Origin: Glacieibacterium sp965200405
GTDB lineage: Bacteria; Pseudomonadota; Alphaproteobacteria; Sphingomonadales; Sphingomonadaceae
DNA: 64,000 nucleotides
Reading direction: 5' to 3'
Assembly: GCF_965200405.1 (NCBI RefSeq)
Contig: NZ_OZ241356.1
Location: 2,108,001-2,172,000 of the forward strand
Part shown: positions 34,669 to 42,945 of the stretch, piece by piece
Layout: every line of letters starts with the position of its first letter
Numbering within the stretch: the first letter of the stretch is position 1
Translations under genes and position numbers: made by a program
The notes under the pieces: generated by a model
The model's database searches: none
The model's input: the letters and a program-made list of their open reading frames with translations, nothing else
What the model was told of the DNA's origin: nothing

Positions 34669-36695
34669 TGCGGCGGTTCGTCGGGTGGCGGGTCGCCTTG
34701 CTTGAAGCGCCGGGCGAGATCCTCCAGCCGCCGGCCGGACTCACGGGCGCGGTCGCCGTCGAAGTCGCCGCTGCCGATATTGTCGATCAGGTCGCCGGCT
34801 GCATCGACCGCGTCGGCGGCATCCCCGGCATTGCCCAGCGCGCCGCCGATCTCGTCGACGATGCTGCGCTCGCGCGACGGCGGCGGACCGCGCATCAGTC
34901 CCTCGCGGGTGAGGGCGGCTGACATGAAGCGCTTCCACATCCGCGCCGGCACCGTGCCGCCGACGACGCTGCCACCCATCGGCGAGTTGTCGTCGTTGCC
35001 GACCCAGACGCCGACGACGAGGTCGCCCGCAAAACCGACGAACAGCGCATCGCGGTGGTTCTGCGTGGTGCCGGTCTTGCCATAGGTCGGGATCGGCAGT
35101 GTTGCCGCCACCCCGGTGCCACGCGCCACCGCGGACTTCAGCAGCTCCATCATCGGGCCGCGTTCGGGCCAGGGCCGCAGCGTCCGCGCGATGCCGCGCA
35201 ACTGGTCGGCGACGCCCTCTCGCACCGGGTTGGACAGGCCCTTGGGCTTGACCGGATACTCGCCCGCCGCGACCGCTGCATAGGCCGCCGTCAGTTCGAT
35301 CAGCGGCACGCCGGAGGTACCCAGCGCCAGCCCCTCATAGTCGCTCAGCGGCGTCGTGATGCCCAGCTTGCGCGCCTGCGCCCGGACCGCCGCGACGCCG
35401 ACCTGCTGCGTCAGCTTGACGGCAACGATGTTGCTGGAGGCGGCAAAGGCGGTAGCGAGCGAGATCGGGCCGCGATACTTGCCCTCGTCGTTCTTGGGGC
35501 TCCACGTGCCGATGGTGATCGGCGCATCATCGACGATCGTGCTCGTCGTCGCGCCCGCCTTCAGTGCTGCGAGATAGACGAACAGCTTGAATGACGACCC
35601 CGGCTGGCGGAGCGCCTGGGTGGCGCGGTTGAAGGGTGTCTTGTCATAATCGGTGCCGCCGACCATCGCCACGACGCGCCCATCCGGCCGCATCGCGACC
35701 AGCGCAGCCTGCGTGATGTTCAGCCCCTTGTATCCCGCCAGCGTGTCGGCAACGGCGCGCTCCGCCAGTTTCTGCATCTCCGGGTCGAGCGTCGTCGGAA
35801 TGGTGACGTCACCATATTGTGCGGTGTCGAGACCCGCCTTCGCCTGCGGCAGGATCCAGTCGGCGAAATAAGAACCGGTCGGCAACGCCTTGCGGCCCGG
35901 CGTGTAGCGCGCCGGCGAGACGTTGCGTGCCTGTTCTTTGGTCAGCGCCCCGGTTTCGGCCATGGCACCCAGCACGACCCTTTCGCGCGCCTGCGCCAGC
36001 TTGAGATGACGCGATGGAGCGAGCGCCGACGGCGCCTTGACCAGACCCGCGAGCATCGCTGCCTGCCCGACCGTCAATTGCGACGGATCACGGTCGAAAT
36101 AGGTCCTCGCCGCCGCGCGCAAGCCATAGGCCCCTTCGCCGAAATAGACGCTGGACAGGTAACGCGACAGGATCTCGTCCTTGGTCAGTCGGGATTCCAG
36201 GTAGAAGGCGATGATCACCTCCTGCAGCTTGCGCTTGATGCTGCGCGTCGGGCTGAGAAAGCTGGTCTTTGCCAATTGCTGGGTCAGCGTCGAACCGCCC
36301 TCGGAGACGCCGCCGGCTTGAGCGTTGCGGAACACGGCGCGCAGGATGCCCTGTGGATCGATGCCCCAATGCGAGTAGAAGCGCCGGTCCTCGATCGCGA
36401 TCAGCGCGGCGGGCACGTATTTCGGCAGCTCGGCAATGGTGACCGGGGCTTCCTTGTAATTGCCGCGTCGGGCGATCGGCTTGCCGCTGGTATCGAGCAG
36501 GACGACGCTCGGCTCCTTGAGCGGTTCGAGTGCGCGCCCGAGTGGCGCGGTGTAGATCAGCCAGGCCAGCGTGATGGCCAGCAGCAGGAAGACGGCGCCG
36601 ACGATCAGCCGCCAGTGACGCCGCACGAAGCCACGCTGCGCCCGCCGCTCCTCGGGCGACAGCGGGATCTCGATGTCGTCCCAGGCGGTGCTCAT
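34665..36695 (-). CDS. Class A penicillin-binding protein (transglycosylase/transpeptidase)
   Basis: Bifunctional peptidoglycan synthase of 676 residues. An N-terminal cytoplasmic stretch and one TM helix (LIVGAVFLLLAITLAWLIY) precede the GT51 domain with catalytic Glu in AIEDRRFYSHWGID and GGSTLTQQLAK. The transpeptidase domain has the SxxK serine in QPGSSFKLFVY, SxN in AASSNIVAV and KTG in YGKTGTT. ATG at 36695 preferred over the GTG at 36704, which lies inside a repeat. The C-terminal ~90 residues are Asp/Gly/Arg-rich. PBP1A and 1B types cannot be separated here. Confidence 0.92.
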   Translation of the reverse strand: MSTAWDDIEIPLSPEERRAQRGFVRRHWRLIVGAVFLLLAITLAWLIYTAPLGRALEPLKEPSVVLLDTSGKPIARRGNYKEAPVTIAELPKYVPAALIAIEDRRFYSHWGIDPQGILRAVFRNAQAGGVSEGGSTLTQQLAKTSFLSPTRSIKRKLQEVIIAFYLESRLTKDEILSRYLSSVYFGEGAYGLRAAARTYFDRDPSQLTVGQAAMLAGLVKAPSALAPSRHLKLAQARERVVLGAMAETGALTKEQARNVSPARYTPGRKALPTGSYFADWILPQAKAGLDTAQYGDVTIPTTLDPEMQKLAERAVADTLAGYKGLNITQAALVAMRPDGRVVAMVGGTDYDKTPFNRATQALRQPGSSFKLFVYLAALKAGATTSTIVDDAPITIGTWSPKNDEGKYRGPISLATAFAASSNIVAVKLTQQVGVAAVRAQARKLGITTPLSDYEGLALGTSGVPLIELTAAYAAVAAGEYPVKPKGLSNPVREGVADQLRGIARTLRPWPERGPMMELLKSAVARGTGVAATLPIPTYGKTGTTQNHRDALFVGFAGDLVVGVWVGNDDNSPMGGSVVGGTVPARMWKRFMSAALTREGLMRGPPPSRERSIVDEIGGALGNAGDAADAVDAAGDLIDNIGSGDFDGDRARESGRRLEDLARRFKQGDPPPDEPPQ

Positions 36696-36703
36696 TTTCC
36701 GCA

Positions 36704-36836
36704 CCCCTCCCGAAACGGGAGGGGACGGGGATTGGACTTCAGCGAGGTCTGCGTGCCGGCGATGAAGGGCGATGTTGCCACGGGGCCATTAGCGAGCGCG
36801 TGGCAGACCCACCCCCGGCCCCTCCCGTTCAAGTAG
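36704..36836. repeat. REP-like palindrome pair between prfC and the PBP gene
   Basis: CCCCTCCCG-AAA-CGGGAGGGG (36704-36724) is a perfect hairpin. At 36806-36829 the core GACCCACCCCCGGCCCCTCCCGTT is identical, but for one base, to the copy at 377-400. The two ends are again in inverted orientation, as in the serC-serA element, with a longer spacer. Dispersed, non-coding repeat. Confidence 0.75.
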
Positions 36837-36864
36837 GGGAGCAGTGAGGTGGGGGCCGGGGTCA

Positions 36865-38445
36865 CTAGGCCCGCTCGCGCGTCGCGGTGAACCGGAGGCC
36901 GGTCTCGCGTTGCTGGGTGTAGTTCAGCTCCCACTGGTCGCGGGCCATGAACACCGGGGCGCCGTCGCGGTCCTCGGCGATGGCACCGCGGTGCTCGTCG
37001 ATGAAGGTCTTGAGCGCAGCGGGCTGGTCGGCAGCGATCCAGCGCGCCGTGTCGAACGGCGACGGCTCGAAGCCGGCGGCGACGTTGTACTCCGCCCCCA
37101 ACCGCGAGATCAGCACCTCGAGCTGCAGCTGGCCGACGACGCCGACGATCCACTGCGAACCGATCAGCGGGCGGAACAGCTGGGTGACGCCCTCCTCGGC
37201 CATGTCGGTCAGCGCGGTGCGCAACTGCTTGCTCTTGGTCGGGTCGCCGAGCTTGACCCGGCGCAGGATCTCGGGCGCGAAGTTGGGAATACCTGTGAAA
37301 GTAACCGCCTCGCCCTCGACCAGCGAGTCTCCGACGCGCAGTACGCCGTGGTTGGGAATGCCGATGATGTCGCCGGGCCAGGCTTCCTCGGCCAGTTCGC
37401 GGTCCTGCGCGAAGAAGAAGATCGGCGAGTTGATCGCGATCGCCTTGCCGGTCGACACCTGCTTCAGCTTCATGCCGCGCCGGAACTTGCCCGAGCAGAT
37501 GCGCATGAAGGCGATGCGGTCGCGGTGCTGCGGGTTCATGTTGGCCTGGACCTTGAACACGAAGCCGGTGACGTCGGCGCGCTCGGGACTGACCGGGCCG
37601 GTCACCGCAGGCTGAGAACGCGGCGGCGGGGCATATAGCGCCAACGCCTCGATCAGCGCCTCGACGCCGAAATCCTTCAACGCCGAGCCGAACACCACCG
37701 GCGTCAGCGCGCCCTTGCGGTACAGGTCGATATCCAGCGTCGCATAGCCGCCCAGCGCCAGCTCGGCCTGCTCGCGCAGCAGCTCGGTGCCCTGGTCGCC
37801 GACCAGTTCCGGCAGGCGCGGGTCGTCGAGACCGGTCAGCTGCTCGACCGGGCCGGCGGTGCGCGTGTCGGTGCCGTCGGGTAGCTGCAGCCGGTGGCGG
37901 CGCAGGTCGTACAGGCCGCGGAACTGCCCGCCTTGTCCGACCGGCCAGTTAAGCGGCGCGACATCCAGCGCCAGCACGCTCGCGACTTCGTCGAGCAGTT
38001 CGAACGGGTCGCGGCCTTCGCGGTCGACCTTGTTGATGAAGGTGATGATCGGCACGTCGCGCAGGCGGCAGACCTCGAACAGCTTGCGCGTCTGGGCCTC
38101 GATGCCGCGCGCCGCATCGATGACCATGACGGCGCTATCGACGGCGGTCAGCGTGCGGTAGGTGTCCTCGCTGAAATCCTCATGCCCCGGCGTGTCGAGC
38201 AGGTTGTAAGTTATGCCGCCGCGCTCGAAGGTCATCACCGACGAGGTCACGGAGATCCCGCGCTGCTGCTCGATCTTCATCCAGTCGGAGCGGGCGCGGC
38301 GGTTCTGGCCACGCGCCTTGACCTCGCCAGCCAGATGGATGGCGCCGCCGAATAGCAGCAGCTTCTCGGTCAACGTCGTCTTGCCGGCGTCGGGGTGCGA
38401 AATAATCGCAAAAGTTCTGCGCGCGTTAGGCGCCTGATCAGCCAT
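36865..38445 (-). CDS. prfC: Peptide chain release factor 3
   Basis: GTPase that recycles RF1/RF2 from the ribosome after peptide release. The 526-residue protein has G1 ISHPDAGKTTLTEKLL, the RF3-specific ARSDWMKIEQQRGISVTSS, G3 LLDTPGHEDFSEDTYR and G4 ITFINKVDREGRDP, and the C-terminal RF3 domain. Length and motifs are normal. It is divergent from the D,D-carboxypeptidase gene and has no obvious operon partner. Confidence 0.95.
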   Translation of the reverse strand: MADQAPNARRTFAIISHPDAGKTTLTEKLLLFGGAIHLAGEVKARGQNRRARSDWMKIEQQRGISVTSSVMTFERGGITYNLLDTPGHEDFSEDTYRTLTAVDSAVMVIDAARGIEAQTRKLFEVCRLRDVPIITFINKVDREGRDPFELLDEVASVLALDVAPLNWPVGQGGQFRGLYDLRRHRLQLPDGTDTRTAGPVEQLTGLDDPRLPELVGDQGTELLREQAELALGGYATLDIDLYRKGALTPVVFGSALKDFGVEALIEALALYAPPPRSQPAVTGPVSPERADVTGFVFKVQANMNPQHRDRIAFMRICSGKFRRGMKLKQVSTGKAIAINSPIFFFAQDRELAEEAWPGDIIGIPNHGVLRVGDSLVEGEAVTFTGIPNFAPEILRRVKLGDPTKSKQLRTALTDMAEEGVTQLFRPLIGSQWIVGVVGQLQLEVLISRLGAEYNVAAGFEPSPFDTARWIAADQPAALKTFIDEHRGAIAEDRDGAPVFMARDQWELNYTQQRETGLRFTATRERA

Positions 38446-38602
38446 AGTGGCGCTATGTGGCGATTATCGCGGAGTGCGGCAAGCGCGACGCGGTGGAATA
38501 CGGAAGCCTGCGCCAGAGCGAACAAGGCGCGCGCCGAAGCCGGTTTGCATGAACCTGCATATTTGTTATGGTTCGCGCTTAGTGGGAGCGGGGAGGTTTC
38601 CT

Positions 38603-39580
38603 TTGCAGAGTCAGCGGCTTCTAATCGGTCTTTACAGCGCAGCCTGCGTTTTGGGCCTTGTTGCGGCACCATCGGGCGCCAAGAGCCTCTACTCGGTACC
38701 CAAGTATGCGGCCTTCGTCGTCAACGCCGACAGCGGTGAAATCCTGTACGCCCGCCAGCCCGACGCGCCGCGCTATCCCGCTTCGATCACCAAGGTGATG
38801 ACGCTGTACCTCGCCTTCGACGCGCTGGCCAAGGGGCGGCTGACCCAGAACGATTTGATCACCATCTCGGCACACGCCGCAAGCCAGGCGCCGTCGAAGC
38901 TCGGCCTCAAAGTTGGCGCGACGATCAGTGTGCGGGACGCCATCGGGGTCATCGCAACCCGTTCGGCCAACGACATTGCCGTGGCGCTTGCCGAGCATAT
39001 CGGCGGCAGCGAGGACGCCTATTGCGCGATGATGACCGCGCGGGCGCACGCCATGGGGATGCGCAATTCGACTTTCGTCAACGCGACCGGCCTGCCCGAC
39101 AAGCGGCAGCTGACCACGGCGCGCGACATCGCCACGCTGAGCCGTGCCGTGATCAAGGACTTCCCGCAATTCTACGGCGTCTTCAGCAAGGTCGCTTATG
39201 ATTACGAGGGTCAGGAGATCGGCAATCACAATCACCTGTTGTCGACCCTGCCCGGTGTGGACGGGATCAAGACCGGCTTCACCAACGCCGCCGGCTTTAC
39301 GCTGGCGGCCAGCGCGGCGCACGATGGGGTGCGGCTGATCGCGGTGGTGCTCGGCGGTCCGAACCGCATGGCGCGCGACGGCAATGTCACCGATCTGCTC
39401 GATACCAGCTTCGACGTGCTGACCCGCCGCTCGCGCGGTGAGACGACGACGGTGGCGCAGAACCTGTTCGAGATCGATGATCTGTCGGACGGCGTGCTGG
39501 AGCGGCTGACCGAGCAGGGCTCGGGCGACGACAACTCGCTGGCCGTCGGCAGCCCGCAGGCGCACGCGCCGCGTCGGTAA
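38603..39580 (+). CDS. Serine-type D-Ala-D-Ala carboxypeptidase (DacA/DacC-like)
   Basis: Periplasmic penicillin-binding protein trimming the terminal D-Ala of peptidoglycan stems. The active-site motifs are SITKV (SxxK), RSANDIA (SxN) and GIKTGFTNAAG (KTG). The start is assigned to TTG at 38603: GGGAGG ends six bases upstream, and the product then begins with signal sequence MQSQRLLIGLYSAACVLGLV; this gives 325 residues. ATG at 38549 in frame is less likely because it lies within the probable promoter. The C-terminal PBP5 domain and anchor are short or missing. Confidence 0.88.
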   Translation: MQSQRLLIGLYSAACVLGLVAAPSGAKSLYSVPKYAAFVVNADSGEILYARQPDAPRYPASITKVMTLYLAFDALAKGRLTQNDLITISAHAASQAPSKLGLKVGATISVRDAIGVIATRSANDIAVALAEHIGGSEDAYCAMMTARAHAMGMRNSTFVNATGLPDKRQLTTARDIATLSRAVIKDFPQFYGVFSKVAYDYEGQEIGNHNHLLSTLPGVDGIKTGFTNAAGFTLAASAAHDGVRLIAVVLGGPNRMARDGNVTDLLDTSFDVLTRRSRGETTTVAQNLFEIDDLSDGVLERLTEQGSGDDNSLAVGSPQAHAPRR

Positions 39581-39957
39581 TACGCCGCCAGATCGATTGG
39601 GGCTCGGCCTTCGAGCGCGAGATCGGCTATGCGCGCGCTGTCGTTTCCGGGGATTGGGTGTTCGTGTCCGGGTGCACCGGAGGCGATCCGGCGTCGGGCG
39701 TGATGCCTGCGGATGTCGAGACACAGTGCGCGAATACGCTGGCCAAGATCGAGCGCGCCTTGGCTGAGGCTGGGGCGGGGTTCCCGGACGTGGTGAGGGT
39801 CAGCTACATTTTGCCGGTGGCGGCGGACTTCGCGCCGTGCTGGCCGATGCTGCGGGCGGCGTTCGAGGGCGCGCGGCCGGCGGCGACGATGATCGTCGCG
39901 GGGCTGATCGATCCGGCGATGCGGATCGAGATCGAGGTGACGGCAAGGGTGCCTTGA
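39580..39957 (+). CDS. RidA/YjgF family protein, start codon apparently AUA
   Basis: RidA-type proteins hydrolyse reactive 2-aminoacrylate/enamine intermediates. The reading gives RRQIDWGSAFEREIGYARAV ... VFVSGCTGG ... TLAKIERALAEAGAGFPDVV ... FEGARPAATMIVAGL ... MRIEIEVTARVP, a full-length ~125-residue member. No ATG, GTG or TTG lies in frame before 39658, which would delete 26 residues including the first strand. The dac stop reads TAATA, so the natural overlapping start would be ATA at 39580, a probable change from TAATG. Coupled translation from the carboxypeptidase gene is likely. Confidence 0.7.
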   Translation: MRRQIDWGSAFEREIGYARAVVSGDWVFVSGCTGGDPASGVMPADVETQCANTLAKIERALAEAGAGFPDVVRVSYILPVAADFAPCWPMLRAAFEGARPAATMIVAGLIDPAMRIEIEVTARVP

Positions 39958-39984
39958 AGCAAAGTCTTGCGGGCGAGGGCTCTT

Positions 39985-40207
39985 CCCTCCCTGCGTCTTC
40001 GCGGGGAGGGCGAGAGACGGCGAAGCCGGCCCGGGGTGGGGTGGCTTGCTTCGTTCTTAGTCGATCAGTTTAGCAAGAAAGGAGCGGTCGGCAAAGCCGC
40101 CGCTTACGTCGGACGAGGACGGCGCTGAGTGCGCCGTCTCGCCGGCCGGGCTCGACGCGAGTCCGCGGTTAGCGGAGGATTGCGAAGGGCAATCCACCGC
40201 TAACCGC
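39985..40207. repeat. Cluster of palindromes between the RidA gene and glnA
   Basis: This gene-free stretch holds CCCTCCCTGCG-TCTT-CGCGGGGAGGG (39985-40010), GACGGCGC-TGAGT-GCGCCGTC (40118-40138) and a 19-bp stem with one mismatch and a five-base loop (40165-40183 with 40189-40207). The last ends eight bases from the glnA stop and would form a very strong 3' hairpin on the glnA message, though without a T-run. The first belongs to the CCTCCC repeat family. Confidence 0.65.
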
Positions 40208-40214
40208 TGGCCGC

Positions 40215-41627
40215 TTACGAGCTGTAATACATCTCGAACTCGACCGGAGCCGGGGTCATCTCGAGCTTGATGACATCCTCCATCTTGAGTTCGATGTACG
40301 ACGTGATCTGGTCGTCGGTGAACACGCCGCCCTTGGTGAACACGGCGCGCGAGCGGTCGAGGTGGCCGAGTGCCTCACGCAGCGATGCGCAGACCGTCGG
40401 GACCTTCTTCAGTTCGCGTGGCGGCAGGTCGTACAGGTTCTTGTCCATGGCCGGGCCGGGATGGATGCGGTTCTCGATGCCGTCGAGGCCTGCCATCAGC
40501 AGCGCGGTGTAGCACAGGTATGGGTTGGCCATCGCGTCCGGGAAACGGACCTCGACGCGTTTCGCCTTGGCACCGCTGCCGTACGGAATGCGGCACGACG
40601 CCGAGCGGTTGCGGGCCGAGTAAGCCAGCAGCACCGGCGCTTCGAAGCCCGGGACCAAGCGCTTGTAGCTGTTGGTCGACGGGTTGGTGAAGGCGTTGCA
40701 GGCCTTGGCGTGCTTGATGATGCCGCCGATGAAGAACAGCGCCATCTCCGACAGGCCGGCATACTGGTCGCCGGCGAACAGCGGAGTGCCGCCGTTCCAG
40801 ATCGACAGGTGGGTGTGCATGCCGCTGCCGTTGTCGTCCTTGATCGGCTTGGGCATGAACGTCGCGGTCTTGCCATAGGCATGGGCGACCTGGTGGACGA
40901 CGTACTTGTAGACTTGCATGCGGTCGGCGGTGGTAACCAGCGTGCCATAGGTCAGGCCGAGCTCGTGCTGCGCGGCAGCGACTTCATGGTGATGCTTGTC
41001 GCAAGGCAGGCCCATTTCGAGCATGGTGGAGACCATCTCGGCGCGCAGGTCGACGGCGCTGTCGACCGGGGCGACCGGGAAATAGCCGCCCTTGACGCCC
41101 GGGCGGTGGCCCATGTTGCCTTCGGGATAGACGGTGCCGGTGTTGGTCGGCAACTCGATGTCGTTCAGCTCGTAGCTCCCGACGTTGTAGCCGATCTTGA
41201 AGCGGACGTCGTCAAACACGAAGAACTCGGCCTCCGGCCCGATGTAGACGGTGTCACCGATGCCGGTGGTCTTGAGGTATGCTTCGGCGCGCTTGGCGGT
41301 CGAGCGTGGGTCGCGGCCGTACAGCTGGCCAGTCGAGGGCTCGATGATGTCGCAGACCAGGATCAGCATCGGGGTCGCCGAGAACGGATCGATATAGACC
41401 GCGTCCAGGTCGGGCATCAGCGTCATGTCGGACTCGTTGATCGCCTTCCAGCCGGCGATCGACGAACCGTCGAACATGAAGCCGTCGGTCAACTGATCTT
41501 CGTCGATGATCGACGCGACCATGGTCAGGTGCTGCCACTTGCCCTTGGGGTCGGTGAAGCGAAGATCGACCCATTCGATCTCCTTTTCCTTGATCATGTC
41601 GAGAATCGTCGATGCCGTATTAGCCAT
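40215..41627 (-). CDS. glnA: Glutamine synthetase, type I
   Basis: ATP-dependent ligation of ammonia to glutamate. The 470-residue protein is GSI-beta type: FMFDGSSIAGWKAI, ATFMPKPIKDDNGSGMHTHLS (metal and ATP binding), NRSASCRIP and the adenylylation-site motif NLYDLPPRE, so activity should be controlled by GlnE-dependent adenylylation. It follows glnB on the same strand with 41 bases between, the standard alphaproteobacterial glnBA operon under nitrogen control. Confidence 0.97.
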   Translation of the reverse strand: MANTASTILDMIKEKEIEWVDLRFTDPKGKWQHLTMVASIIDEDQLTDGFMFDGSSIAGWKAINESDMTLMPDLDAVYIDPFSATPMLILVCDIIEPSTGQLYGRDPRSTAKRAEAYLKTTGIGDTVYIGPEAEFFVFDDVRFKIGYNVGSYELNDIELPTNTGTVYPEGNMGHRPGVKGGYFPVAPVDSAVDLRAEMVSTMLEMGLPCDKHHHEVAAAQHELGLTYGTLVTTADRMQVYKYVVHQVAHAYGKTATFMPKPIKDDNGSGMHTHLSIWNGGTPLFAGDQYAGLSEMALFFIGGIIKHAKACNAFTNPSTNSYKRLVPGFEAPVLLAYSARNRSASCRIPYGSGAKAKRVEVRFPDAMANPYLCYTALLMAGLDGIENRIHPGPAMDKNLYDLPPRELKKVPTVCASLREALGHLDRSRAVFTKGGVFTDDQITSYIELKMEDVIKLEMTPAPVEFEMYYSS

Positions 41628-41668
41628 TTGAATTTGGTCCCTCGCTCGGATTGCCGATGGTAAGCTGA

Positions 41669-42007
41669 CTAGATCGCGTCGCTGTCGCGTTCCCCGGTGC
41701 GGATGCGCACCGCCGCGTCGACGGTCGACACGAAAATCTTGCCGTCGCCGATCCGGCCGGTCCGTGCGGCGTTGGCGATGGCTTCTACGACCCGGTCGAC
41801 CTGATCGTCCTCGACGACGACCTCGAGGCGGACCTTGGGCAGGAAATCGACGACATATTCGGCGCCGCGATAAAGCTCGGTGTGACCTTTTTGCCGTCCG
41901 AAGCCCTTGGCTTCGGTGACCGTGATGCCCGACACGCCGACCTCGTGAAGAGCTTCCTTCACCTCGTCGAGCTTGAAGGGTTTGATGACCGCTTCGATCT
42001 TTTTCAC
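41669..42007 (-). CDS. glnB: Nitrogen regulatory protein PII
   Basis: Trimeric signal protein that senses 2-oxoglutarate, ATP and ADP and reports nitrogen state to NtrB and GlnE. The 112-residue protein has MKKIEAVIKPFKLDEVKEAL, the T-loop GHTELYRGAEYVVDFLPK with uridylylation site Tyr51, and the B-loop TGRIGDGKIFV. It precedes glnA and is itself preceded by a sigma-54-type promoter 34 bases upstream, so the pair is expected to respond to NtrC. Confidence 0.97.
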   Translation of the reverse strand: MKKIEAVIKPFKLDEVKEALHEVGVSGITVTEAKGFGRQKGHTELYRGAEYVVDFLPKVRLEVVVEDDQVDRVVEAIANAARTGRIGDGKIFVSTVDAAVRIRTGERDSDAI

Positions 42008-42040
42008 TTATGTCCCCGCCGATGCGCTTTCTTCATTCCT

Positions 42041-42056
42041 AGCACATGCCGTGCCA
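42041..42056 (-). promoter_or_regulatory. Sigma-54 promoter of glnB-glnA
   Basis: Minus strand TGGCACGGCATGTGCT matches TGGCACG-N4-TTGCT with one mismatch at the first T of the -12 box; the essential GG and GC doublets have correct spacing. It ends 34 bases from the glnB ATG. Sigma-54/NtrC control of glnBA is established in relatives such as rhizobia. Confidence 0.75.
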
Positions 42057-42073
42057 GTCGGTGAACGAGGTGT

Positions 42074-42087
42074 TTCGCAGGTGCGAA
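42074..42087. promoter_or_regulatory. Inverted repeat upstream of the glnB sigma-54 promoter
   Basis: TTCGCAGGTGCGAA (six-base arms, two-base centre) lies 18 bases upstream of the -24 box. It could be an activator site, but it is a poor fit to the classical NtrC consensus TGCACY-N5-RGTGCA and is close to the promoter for an enhancer. Role inferred. Confidence 0.35.
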
Positions 42088-42152
42088 GGCTTTTTTTACT
42101 GATTTCACTGCCTGAATCAGCGGCACATGCCTCCAAATCGGGCGAAATGTCG

Positions 42153-42929
42153 TCAAACAGTGGTCGCGTAGCCGCCATCGACCGGAATAACGGAGCCAGT
42201 GACGAACCCGCTGGCCCGCGACCCGAGATAGATCGCCACGCCGGCCATGTCGGACGGTGTCCCGCGCCGCTTCATCGGGGTTGCCGCAAGCGATTCGGCG
42301 CTGGCTTCGTCGCTAATTCCCGCGGTCATCTTGGACGGAAAATAGCCCGGCGCGATGGCATTGACCGCGATGTGGCGGGCGGCGAGGTACTTGGCCATCA
42401 TCCGCGTCAGGTGGAGCACGGCGGCCTTGGATGCGGCATAGCTGTAGGTCTCGATGCCCGAGACATGCATGCCGTCGATCGAGCCGATGTTGATGACCCG
42501 GGCGAAATTCTCTTCGCTGCCCGCCGCCTCCAGCCGTTTCACCAGCCGCTGCGTCAGGAAGAAGATCGACTTGACGTTAAGATCCATGACCTTGTCCCAG
42601 CCGCTCTCCGGGAAGCTGTCGAACGGCGCCCCCCAGCTCGCGCCGGCGTTGTTGAACAGGATGTCGAGCTTCGGCTCCCGCGCCTCGAACTCCGCGGCAA
42701 ACCGCTCGACCTCGCTGGATTTCGACAGATCGGCAGGGATCGAGAAGCATTCGCCGATCTTGCTCAACTCCGCCGCCAACCCGTCGCAGACCGCGGCGTT
42801 GCGGGCGGTGATATAGACGCGTGCGCCGTTCTCGACATAACCGCGGGCGATCATCTCGCCGATGCCGCGACTGCCGCCGGTGACAATGACGACTTTCCCG
42901 GCAACGGAGAACAGGTCGTTGATCTTCAT
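42153..42929 (-). CDS. SDR family oxidoreductase
   Basis: Classical short-chain NAD(P)(H) dehydrogenase/reductase of 258 residues. TGGSRGIGEMIA binds cofactor, LFNNAGASWG is the NNAG motif, and INIGSIDGMHVSGIETYSYA with ASKAA supplies the Ser, Tyr and YxxxK residues; the end VPVDGG-type VIPVDGGYATTV is normal. The frame extends to 43094 but the ATG at 42929 has GAGGAAGC upstream and starts the domain. It is downstream of the spinster-type MFS gene by 16 bases, same strand, implying that the transporter brings in or exports its substrate. Confidence 0.88.
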   Translation of the reverse strand: MKINDLFSVAGKVVIVTGGSRGIGEMIARGYVENGARVYITARNAAVCDGLAAELSKIGECFSIPADLSKSSEVERFAAEFEAREPKLDILFNNAGASWGAPFDSFPESGWDKVMDLNVKSIFFLTQRLVKRLEAAGSEENFARVINIGSIDGMHVSGIETYSYAASKAAVLHLTRMMAKYLAARHIAVNAIAPGYFPSKMTAGISDEASAESLAATPMKRRGTPSDMAGVAIYLGSRASGFVTGSVIPVDGGYATTV

Positions 42930-42945
42930 GAATTGCTTCCTCGGT

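Noticed and set aside
38549..38602. ATG at 38549 as start of the D,D-carboxypeptidase
   Set aside because: It has no ribosome site and lies in a TTGCAT...TTATGG promoter-like stretch, while TTG at 38603 has GGGAGG at the right distance followed by a signal peptide.
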